Below are positions 1 through 4,612 of a stretch of 5,718 nucleotides of DNA, piece by piece. Source of the stretch: Nitrospiraceae bacterium. GTDB taxonomy: Bacteria > Nitrospirota > Nitrospiria > Nitrospirales > Nitrospiraceae. The notes beneath the pieces were generated by a model. It searched no databases, was not told the DNA's origin, and worked only from the letters and a program-made list of their open reading frames with translations. The position numbers were made by a program, and so were the translations under genes. Location: positions 1 to 5,718 of the forward strand of contig SYGW01000075.1 in assembly GCA_005800255.1 (NCBI GenBank), in the 5' to 3' direction. Numbering within the stretch: the first letter of the stretch is position 1; each line of letters opens with the position of its first letter.

Positions 1-11
1 ACATCCAACTC

Positions 12-57
12 AAAAAAGAAAAGCCAGGTCTGCCCGAGACTCGGACAATCCTGGCTT
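12..57 (-). terminator. Intrinsic terminator after erpA
   Basis: Read on the minus strand, arms AAGCCAGG (57-50) and CCTGGCTT (28-21) pair perfectly. They continue past one A-A mismatch into a second 8-bp stem with two G-U pairs (48-41 with 37-30), closing on a 3-nt loop (40-38). A run of T interrupted by a single C follows at 22-12. The T-rich tract is present only on the minus-strand side, so the hairpin terminates the leftward nuoF-ferredoxin-erpA transcript. It begins about 46 nt after the erpA stop codon. Confidence 0.9.
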
Positions 58-103
58 CCCTCACAATCAACCGGCCAACTCGCGCCACACCAGCGCCCAT
101 GCC

Positions 104-424
104 TTAGGCGCTGAAAGAGCTGCCGCAGCCACAGGTCGTCTTCGCTTGCGGGTTCTTAATCGCGAACCCGGAACCCTGCAGACTATCGACATAATCGACC
201 TCGGCGCCTTGCAAGAGCGGGGCGCTCTGCGAATCCATGATGACCTTCACTTCATTCTTTTCAAAGACCGTGTCGTCATCGCCCATCTTCGACTCGAAAG
301 CCATGCCATATTGATAGCCATGGCATCCGCCGCCTTTGACGTAGACGCGCAAGCCGATAATATCTTTCTCTTCCACCATCAATTCTTTGATCTTCTGTTC
401 TGCCACTGCCGTAATCGTCAACAT
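104..424 (-). CDS. erpA: Iron-sulfur cluster insertion protein ErpA (A-type carrier, HesB/IscA family)
   Basis: Small cytosolic A-type carrier (106 residues, normal for the family) that receives an Fe-S cluster from a scaffold and passes it to apo-proteins. The three cluster-ligand cysteines are present: C34 in GGGCHGYQYG, and C98 and C100 in the C-terminal TCGCGSSFS motif. The segment around GAEVDYVDSLQGSGFAIKNP resembles ErpA more than IscA or SufA, though these paralogues are hard to separate by eye. The start ATG has a strong Shine-Dalgarno (AGGAGG, 7-nt spacing). It is the last gene of the nuoF-ferredoxin unit, 70 nt after the ferredoxin stop, and is followed by an intrinsic terminator. 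Its neighbours both bind Fe-S clusters and are plausible clients (inference). It may also have its own weak promoter (481-508). Confidence 0.93.
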   Translation of the reverse strand: MLTITAVAEQKIKELMVEEKDIIGLRVYVKGGGCHGYQYGMAFESKMGDDDTVFEKNEVKVIMDSQSAPLLQGAEVDYVDSLQGSGFAIKNPQAKTTCGCGSSFSA

Positions 425-444
425 CAGAGCCCCTCCTCTTGTGA

Positions 445-478
445 CCAGGCCGTCATTCGAAAACCTGCCTGGAATGAC
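445..478 (-). promoter_or_regulatory. Two interlocked inverted repeats in the erpA leader
   Basis: In the 70-nt ferredoxin-erpA gap, GTCATTC (478-472) can pair with GAATGAC (458-452), and CCAGGC (472-467) can pair with GCCTGG (450-445). The four arms alternate and share base 472, so the two hairpins largely exclude each other. The linker between the inner arms is only one nucleotide, which makes a simple H-type pseudoknot unlikely. It ends about 5 nt before the AAGAGGAGG ribosome-binding stretch. It could be an operator, a processing site or an alternative-folding leader, or it could be coincidence. Confidence 0.35.
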
Positions 479-480
479 TT

Positions 481-508
481 AGTGTAACACCTCTCTACCG
501 GATTTCAA
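481..508 (-). promoter_or_regulatory. Possible internal promoter for erpA
   Basis: On the minus strand a TTGAAA box (508-503, within the last ferredoxin codons) is separated by 16 nt from TACACT (486-481), giving 5/6 and 4/6 matches to sigma70 consensus. Transcription would start near 474, about 50 nt before the erpA ATG, and beside an inverted repeat GTCATTC/GAATGAC (478-472 and 458-452). It is weaker than the promoter in front of nuoF and could be chance. Confidence 0.35.
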
Positions 509-842
509 TACCCCGCGACTCCGGCTGCGCCGTCGTGGGCGCCACCCACTTACCCTCTGGAACCAGCACCACCACGTCTCCGAGCACCTTAGCCTGGCAC
601 CCGAGGCGGTGCCAGGGCTCGCTCAAGGCTTCCCGATCCAAAAGATCCTGCTCGTCGAAATCGATCTCCGACAGGTTCTCGGCGCCGATCTGCACCTCCA
701 CCCGACAGGTGGTGCAGGAAGCATTCCCGCCACAATCGTTATTCAACGCAAACCCGAGGAGCTTCGACGCCTCCAGCAACGACGTATTGAGCTCAACCTC
801 TCCGCTCTTGCCCTGAGGATGGAGAAACGTCACGCGCGGCAT
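495..842 (-). CDS. [2Fe-2S] ferredoxin, adrenodoxin/Isc-Fdx type
   Basis: Soluble one-electron carrier of 115 residues. Ligand cysteines are C37, C43, C46 and C82, spaced C-X5-C-X2-C-X35-C. This is the spacing of the adrenodoxin and bacterial Isc ferredoxin (Fdx) class rather than the plant type; the loop reads NNDCGGNASCTTC. Residues 1-95 cover the whole beta-grasp fold, followed by a short charged tail. The start is fixed by an in-frame stop five codons upstream, which is the nuoF TGA itself; GAGAGGGA serves as ribosome-binding site. It lies 12 nt after nuoF in the same frame, so co-translation is very likely. The neighbours suggest either electron exchange with NuoF or supply of electrons for Fe-S assembly with ErpA; the sequence alone cannot separate these. 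Confidence 0.92.
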   Translation of the reverse strand: MPRVTFLHPQGKSGEVELNTSLLEASKLLGFALNNDCGGNASCTTCRVEVQIGAENLSEIDFDEQDLLDREALSEPWHRLGCQAKVLGDVVVLVPEGKWVAPTTAQPESRGIEIR

Positions 843-854
843 CGCCGATCCCTC

Positions 855-2156
855 TCAATGCGCCGCTGCACCGGCCGCTACCGTCTCATAGGGGCAGCGC
901 TGCAAACGGATATGCTCATCGAACTCGTGGCGGAACAATTTCACACTGCTCTGAACCAGCACGGCTGCGCCGGTCACCAACGTACAATAGCCGGTCCCCT
1001 TCACAAATCCGCAGAGCTGGAGGAGGCTATCCATATCCTTCTGCGTCCCCTCGCCCTGCTCGATCTTGGTCAAAAGCGCGGCAAGGTTGATCGTGCCCAT
1101 CCGGCAAGGAGGACATTGCCCGCAGCTCTCGCCCTTAAAGAAGTTCGAAAAATGCAGAGTCTTCGCCACCATACAGATCGCATCGTCGATCACGATCATC
1201 CCAGCCGATCCCAATCCTGTACCGGCCTTCTTCAAAGAATCGAAATCCATCGCCAGGTCGAGCTGATCGGCTGTAACCATCGAAAAGGCCGGGCCGCCAG
1301 GAAACACCGCCTTGATCTTGCGCCCGCCCGGCACTCCGCCGCCGCAGGTCTCGATCAGCTCCCGGATCGTGATCCCCATCGGCCGCTCGTACACGCCAGG
1401 CTTGTTGATGGCGCCGCTGAGCGAGAACATCATCGTGCCGGGACACTTTTCCGTGCCGACTTGCGTAAACCAGGCCGAGCCCTTCTGGAGGATCCTCGGA
1501 ATGTTGCAAAGGGTTTCAACGTTGTTAACCAGCGTCGGTTTTCCATAGAGGCCGAAGTCCGTCGGGTAAAACGGCGGCTTCTGTCTCGGCATGGCCGGAC
1601 GCCCCTGCATGGATTCAAGCATTGCGGTTTCTTCACCGGCCACGTAGCTTCCATAGCCATCGAAGATTTGCAGGTCAAGGTCCATGCCGCTGCCCATGGC
1701 ATTCTTGCCCAGGAATCCCCGCTCCTTCGCCTGAGCCAAGGCCGTTTTCAGATTTTCCCGCTCTTCTTGATACTCATGATTCAGATAGATGAAGGCCGCC
1801 TTGGCTTGCACCGTATAGGCCGCAATGAGGCAACCTTCGATGAGCTGATGGGGCGCATGCTTGAGCATGTGGCGGTCTTTAAACGTGCCTGGCTCATGCT
1901 CACCTGCGTTGCAGACGAAGTAATGTTCTTTGACCCGGTGATTGAGGACCTTTTCCCACTTGATGCCGGTGGGGAATCCGGCGCCCCCGCGGCCACGGAG
2001 TCCGGCCTTCTTCAGTTCATTGACGATATCGGCAGCGCTCAGCTCTTTGACGCACTTCTTCCAGGCTTCGTAGCCCCCAATTTTCAAATAGGCCTCGATG
2101 TCCCATGGGGCTCCATCAAGCGGTTGGAGAACTCGTGCTTCCGTCGCAGTCGTCAT
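855..2156 (-). CDS. nuoF: NADH-quinone oxidoreductase subunit F-like flavoprotein (51-kDa family)
   Basis: NADH-dehydrogenase module protein that oxidises NADH (or reduces NAD+) through FMN and a [4Fe-4S] cluster. At 433 residues it is collinear with bacterial NuoF, without the extra thioredoxin-like or ferredoxin domains of HoxF or HndC. Visible motifs in order: glycine-rich FMN/NADH loop GRGGAGFPTGIKW (55-67), NAGEHEPGTFKDR (83-95), GEETAMLES (174-182), KPPF (193-196), NNVETLCNIP (211-220), and cluster N3 ligands C345, C348, C351 (ESCGQCPPC) and C391. The second motif usually reads NADE-x-EPG; here the Asp is Gly85. The Cys common just before GEETA is Ala173. An in-frame TAA lies 18 nt before the ATG, and GAGGAAGG is the ribosome-binding site. 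No NuoE or NuoG is adjacent; a [2Fe-2S] ferredoxin follows instead. It could be the complex I subunit encoded apart, or a separate NAD(H)-ferredoxin or dehydrogenase diaphorase; the family is certain, the complex is not. Confidence 0.93.
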   Translation of the reverse strand: MTTATEARVLQPLDGAPWDIEAYLKIGGYEAWKKCVKELSAADIVNELKKAGLRGRGGAGFPTGIKWEKVLNHRVKEHYFVCNAGEHEPGTFKDRHMLKHAPHQLIEGCLIAAYTVQAKAAFIYLNHEYQEERENLKTALAQAKERGFLGKNAMGSGMDLDLQIFDGYGSYVAGEETAMLESMQGRPAMPRQKPPFYPTDFGLYGKPTLVNNVETLCNIPRILQKGSAWFTQVGTEKCPGTMMFSLSGAINKPGVYERPMGITIRELIETCGGGVPGGRKIKAVFPGGPAFSMVTADQLDLAMDFDSLKKAGTGLGSAGMIVIDDAICMVAKTLHFSNFFKGESCGQCPPCRMGTINLAALLTKIEQGEGTQKDMDSLLQLCGFVKGTGYCTLVTGAAVLVQSSVKLFRHEFDEHIRLQRCPYETVAAGAAAH

Positions 2157-2196
2157 GCGCCCTTCCTCATCCGTTTAGCTCAAAGTATGGAGCGTT

Positions 2197-2225
2197 ACTA
2201 TAAGGCGCTGGCCGGTATTCGTCAA
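2197..2225 (-). promoter_or_regulatory. nuoF: sigma70-type promoter of the nuoF-ferredoxin-erpA operon
   Basis: On the minus strand TTGACG (2225-2220) and TATAGT (2202-2197) each match consensus in 5 of 6 positions, with the optimal 17-nt spacer. Transcription would begin near 2190, giving a leader of roughly 33 nt. Directly upstream, GGCAGTG/CACTGCC (2226-2232 and 2269-2275) forms a perfect 7-bp inverted repeat with 36 nt between arms, one arm touching the -35 box. This could be a regulator site, but is short enough to be chance. Confidence 0.65.
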
Positions 2226-2342
2226 GGCAGTGAACCGATAATAGGCCTGAATCTCAACGACTTAGGGCCACTGCCCCACCCGGGACTGGGCATATTGGCC
2301 ATTTGAGTCAGTTATGTGAATAGGGGAGGGAGTCCGCGAAGA

Positions 2343-2394
2343 GGGAATCCATTGGTCGCCGGCGGGACAGCCCGCCGGCGACCAATGGGAATCC
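2343..2394. repeat. 36-bp palindrome flanked by 8-bp direct repeats
   Basis: Arms ATTGGTCGCCGGCGGG (2351-2366) and its exact complement (2371-2386) surround a 4-nt loop ACAG. The palindrome is bordered on both sides by GGGAATCC (2343-2350 and 2387-2394) in the same orientation, the arrangement expected of a target-site duplication. The flanks can also extend the stem by two C-G pairs and a wobble. The last base of the right-hand repeat is the first plus-strand base of the stop codon (2394-2396) of the membrane protein gene. It may act as a 3'-end stabiliser or terminator, but there is no T-rich tract on the minus-strand exit side. Nothing else is seen between it and the nuoF promoter (about 2226-2342). 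Confidence 0.85.
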
Positions 2395-2981
2395 TACTTG
2401 ATGTGGCTACCGAGCCCCATAAACAACAGCATGGGAATCGACAACATGAAGTTGACCCGCGACGCGAGAAGCGCAGTCCGGCCCCACTGGGCCATTTCCG
2501 CCGGCGCCGGAGTCCCCTGAGCTGCCGCCGTCACCGCGGCAATAATCTTCTTCTGGTTCGGCCAAATGATCGCGTGCACATTGGCCATCATGATGATGCC
2601 CAAGACGCCGCCGATCCCCAACGCCACCGCGCCGGTGCCTCCCTTGGAATAGAGATAGAAGTACAACGCAATACCGGCCAGCACCGTGACCGTGGCGCCA
2701 TACCGGAACCAGTTCAAGGCAGCAGGCATCAACTTGGGAATCACGATATTCTTGGTTGGACCGTCCAGGCTCTTCAGGAAGGCGGCATTGATGAGGTTGA
2801 AGAAATACAGCAGGCCAATCCAGGTGATCCCGGCCAAAAAGTGCACCCAACGCAACAACAGACCGACCCAGTCCGCCTCGCCAACCCCGATACCGGCCAT
2901 GCCGAGATAACCCGCAACCAACACTGCGGTGAGCGCAAACCCTGCGCCGATCGTCTGCATCGGATTCTCAAGAAATTTCAT
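2394..2981 (-). CDS. Five-helix membrane protein, urate-oxidase N-terminal (PuuD)-like
   Basis: Integral inner-membrane protein of 195 residues. Predicted helices lie at about 10-30, 39-63, 93-112, 117-140 and 167-190. The segments LLLRWVHFLAGITWIGLLYF (41-60), NVHAIIWPNQKKI (134-146) and SRVNFMLSIPMLLFM (174-188) resemble my recollection of the PuuD/urate oxidase N-terminal membrane domain. Histidines H47, H136 and H193 sit at helix positions or ends where haem ligation is conceivable. Classical PuuD proteins are longer and carry a C-terminal cytochrome c domain; none is present here (no CxxCH). No purine-catabolism gene is nearby, so a urate function is not supported; a haem- or quinone-linked membrane role is only a guess. 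The start is fixed by an in-frame TAA 9 nt upstream and a good AAGGAGA ribosome-binding site. The stop abuts the 2343-2394 palindrome. Confidence 0.8.
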   Translation of the reverse strand: MKFLENPMQTIGAGFALTAVLVAGYLGMAGIGVGEADWVGLLLRWVHFLAGITWIGLLYFFNLINAAFLKSLDGPTKNIVIPKLMPAALNWFRYGATVTVLAGIALYFYLYSKGGTGAVALGIGGVLGIIMMANVHAIIWPNQKKIIAAVTAAAQGTPAPAEMAQWGRTALLASRVNFMLSIPMLLFMGLGSHIK

Positions 2982-3017
2982 TATGTCTCCTTAGTTTCAG
3001 TGAACTACCCCGCGCAT

Positions 3018-3047
3018 TCTGTACTGTAGGCCCGCTTCGCTTGTCAA
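3018..3047 (-). promoter_or_regulatory. Tentative promoter of the PuuD-like gene
   Basis: A perfect TTGACA (3047-3042) stands 18 nt from TACAGA (3023-3018), about 37 nt before the ATG. The -10 box is poor (3 of 6). The TTGACA also lies at the centre of a palindrome, CGCTTG-A-CAAGCG (3050-3038), just after the malate dehydrogenase stop. That palindrome could be a small hairpin marking the end of the mdh transcript rather than a promoter. Confidence 0.3.
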
Positions 3048-3070
3048 GCGAGACCTGGGACATCGTCGCG

Positions 3071-4012
3071 TTACGCCATCAGCCGATCGACGGTCGCGCA
3101 GAGTTCGCGCACCGCGCGAGCCGAGTTCTCCAGCCCCGCCTGCTCTGCCGCGGTCAACTCATATTCGACCACCTGCTCCGCCCCGCCCCGGCCCAGCTTG
3201 ACCGGCACCCCGACCACGACACCGTTCAATCCATATTCGCCTTCGCAAAGCACCGCACAGGGCAGGACCCGCTTCTGGTCCTTCATGATCGCCTCGACCA
3301 TATCCACCGCCGAGGCGGAGGGAGCATAAAATGCGCTGCCGGTCTTCAAGAGGCCCACGATTTCGGCGCCCCCGTCGCGAGTCCGCTTCACGATCGCCTC
3401 CAACCGCTCCTTCGACATCAACTCGAACACCGGCTTCCCCTTCACCGTCGTATAGCGCGACAGGGGCACCATCGTGTCACCATGCCCTCCCAGCACCATC
3501 GCATCCACATCGGGCCCCGGCACATTCAACTCGGCGGCAATGAAGGCACGCATCCTGGCGGAATCGAGCACCCCCGCCATTCCCAAAACCCGCGATTTTG
3601 GCAGGCCGCTGACCTGGCGAGCCACATAGACCATCGCATCCAGCGGGTTGGTGACAAGAATCAAAATGACGTTCGGCGAGCGGGAGACCAGCTCCGAGAC
3701 GACCGACTTCACGATCTTCGCGTTCGTGGCCAACAACTCGTCGCGGCTCATCCCCGGTTTGCGAGGAATGCCGGACGTGATCACCGCCACCGCCGAGCCG
3801 GCCGTTTCTTCGTAGCCGTTGGTGCCGACAACCCTGGTGCCATAGCCGCAGACCGGCCCGGCCTGCGTGACATCGAGCGCCTTGCCTTGGGGGACACCCT
3901 CCACGATATCGACGAGCACCACCTCGTAGGCGTCCTTCTCCGCCAGCCGCTGCGCCGTCGTGCCCCCGACGTTTCCCGCCCCCACCACCGTAATCTTGGG
4001 TCTTCCCATCAT
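3071..4012 (-). CDS. mdh: NAD-dependent malate dehydrogenase (LDH-like class)
   Basis: Cytosolic enzyme interconverting malate and oxaloacetate with NAD(H). The 313-residue length is normal for the LDH-like bacterial MDH class. Visible features: Rossmann loop GAGNVGG (11-17); D35 ending the second strand (VLVDIVEG), which favours NAD over NADP; substrate arginines R84 and R90 in [13 protein letters not shown], where R84 replaces the Gln of lactate dehydrogenases and marks malate specificity; N121 in VTNPLD; D150 and R153 in LDSARMR; catalytic H177 in [10 protein letters not shown]. An in-frame TAG lies directly before the first ATG. Two ATGs are in tandem, and the GAGGAG site is only 3 nt from the first but 6 nt from the second (4007-4009), so initiation at Met2 is likely. 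Upstream is a heptad-repeat block; the next gene downstream starts about 90 nt after the stop. In an autotroph using the reductive TCA cycle it would run toward malate (inference). Confidence 0.95.
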   Translation of the reverse strand: MMGRPKITVVGAGNVGGTTAQRLAEKDAYEVVLVDIVEGVPQGKALDVTQAGPVCGYGTRVVGTNGYEETAGSAVAVITSGIPRKPGMSRDELLATNAKIVKSVVSELVSRSPNVILILVTNPLDAMVYVARQVSGLPKSRVLGMAGVLDSARMRAFIAAELNVPGPDVDAMVLGGHGDTMVPLSRYTTVKGKPVFELMSKERLEAIVKRTRDGGAEIVGLLKTGSAFYAPSASAVDMVEAIMKDQKRVLPCAVLCEGEYGLNGVVVGVPVKLGRGGAEQVVEYELTAAEQAGLENSARAVRELCATVDRLMA

Positions 4013-4019
4013 CTACTCC

Positions 4020-4092
4020 TCGTCAAACGTGAGACGTGAAACGTAAAACGTGAAACGCCAAATTCCCCAGCGTCTCACCCTTCACCTCTCAC
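4020..4092. repeat. Heptad-repeat block upstream of mdh (opposed arms)
   Basis: On the plus strand, units of 7 nt follow without gaps: TCGTCAA, ACGTGAG, ACGTGAA, ACGTAAA, ACGTGAA, ACGCCAA (4020-4061), consensus ACGTRAA. After an 8-10 nt spacer, the same motif returns inverted as GTCTCAC, CCTTCAC, CTCTCAC (4072-4092). The inner parts form a 9-bp stem (4050-4058 with 4070-4078, one G-U in the minus-strand RNA) around an 11-nt loop. The inverted arm overlaps the stop codon (4089-4091) of the 135-residue gene. No promoter-like boxes or T-tract are evident, so function is unknown. Confidence 0.75.
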
Positions 4093-4496
4093 AGGTGTTC
4101 GTGTTCCGTCCAGCCTGCGACTTTAAAATTGATGGTGCAGACGAAATTTTCACCATCGTAGAAATTGACCTTGATCTTCTTCTTGCCATAAGTCTTGGCC
4201 AGAAAGCCATCCGGATCATCGACCAATTCCTGGTACCCGCCCGCCGGATATTCGCCGAGGTCGTGAAAGACCACGATCATCCCGACTTTGACTTCCTCCA
4301 ACAGTTTGGCCCAGCAACGGGGGTAAACCTCCCAAAACTTGGCCTCGATCATTTCCTTCGTCGGCTCCGGGCGATCCTCCCCCGGCTTGGTCGGCTGCGC
4401 AAACTTCGCCAACCGGCGGACATAGGGATACTGATTGCCCGTAAACAGCTTATGGAGCCAGGGCGGCACGGTCGGTCTGTCAATTTCGTTGGCCAT
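4089..4496 (-). CDS. Unrecognised 135-residue soluble protein
   Basis: I do not recognise the family. There is no signal peptide or membrane segment. The N-terminal half (1-70) is rich in charged and aromatic residues and probably helical around 46-70 (EMIEAKFWEVYPRCWAKLLEEV). The C-terminal half (70-130) alternates hydrophobic and polar residues, VGMIVVFHDLGEY and KKIKVNFYDGENFVCTINFKV, suggesting a small beta-barrel or SH3-like fold (inference). The protein ends EHEHL. Cysteines C61 and C120 do not form a metal motif. An in-frame TAG 3 nt upstream and no other early ATG fix the start, yet the ribosome-binding site is weak (AAGATAG at best) and a near-perfect palindrome (4502-4517) precedes it. 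Coding quality matches its neighbours. It lies between a NorD-like gene and mdh, with heptad-repeat blocks on both sides, so linkage to either is uncertain. Confidence 0.75.
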   Translation of the reverse strand: MANEIDRPTVPPWLHKLFTGNQYPYVRRLAKFAQPTKPGEDRPEPTKEMIEAKFWEVYPRCWAKLLEEVKVGMIVVFHDLGEYPAGGYQELVDDPDGFLAKTYGKKKIKVNFYDGENFVCTINFKVAGWTEHEHL

Positions 4497-4501
4497 GTTC
4501 T

Positions 4502-4612
4502 ATCTTTCGTGAAAGATGAAGCGTAAAACATGAACGGGTTAGCTCTCACGAGCTCCCTTCCGCGTTCCGACTTCATAGACCTTTCACGTTTTACCTTTCA
4601 CGTTTTACGTCG
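4502..4612. repeat. Heptad-repeat block between the VWA gene and the 135-residue gene (opposed arms)
   Basis: Near the 135-residue gene the plus strand carries TCGTGAA, AGATGAA, GCGTAAA, ACATGAA (4507-4534). At the other end the inverted form appears as TTCACGT, TTTACCT, TTCACGT, TTTACGT (4583-4610). Aligned as reverse complements, the arms agree at 21 of 27 positions, so the minus-strand RNA could fold a long imperfect stem. The roughly 48-nt loop holds a small hairpin AGCTC/GAGCT (4541-4554). The VWA stop codon TAA (4605-4607) is part of the repeat. An overlapping palindrome, ATCTTTC/GAAAGAT with 2-nt centre (4502-4517), sits 5 nt before the next start codon. The motif matches that of the block at 4020-4092. 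Confidence 0.75.

Noticed and set aside
609..2306. 565-codon plus-strand open frame opposite nuoF and the ferredoxin
   Set aside because: It is antisense to two clearly homologous genes, its translation is rich in R, H and L with no recognisable domain, and it is explained by the codon bias of the GC-rich opposite strand.
2343..2394. Palindrome as a classical intrinsic terminator
   Set aside because: The stem is strong but neither exit side has a T-rich tract, so only a stabilising or factor-dependent role is possible.
2316..3029. 237-codon plus-strand open frame opposite the membrane protein gene
   Set aside because: The minus-strand gene has clear membrane helices and a good ribosome-binding site; the plus frame runs through the palindrome and has low-complexity Arg/His composition.
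3041..4039. 332-codon plus-strand open frame opposite mdh
   Set aside because: It shadows the malate dehydrogenase gene codon for codon and has an Arg/His-rich composition without motifs.
4050..4526. 158-codon plus-strand open frame opposite the 135-residue gene
   Set aside because: The minus-strand product looks like a better folded protein and matches the direction of all neighbours, but because neither is a known family this is the least secure choice of strand in the window.
4020..4612. Heptad blocks as a CRISPR array
   Set aside because: Units are 7 nt, contiguous, and lack unique spacers of 25-40 nt.
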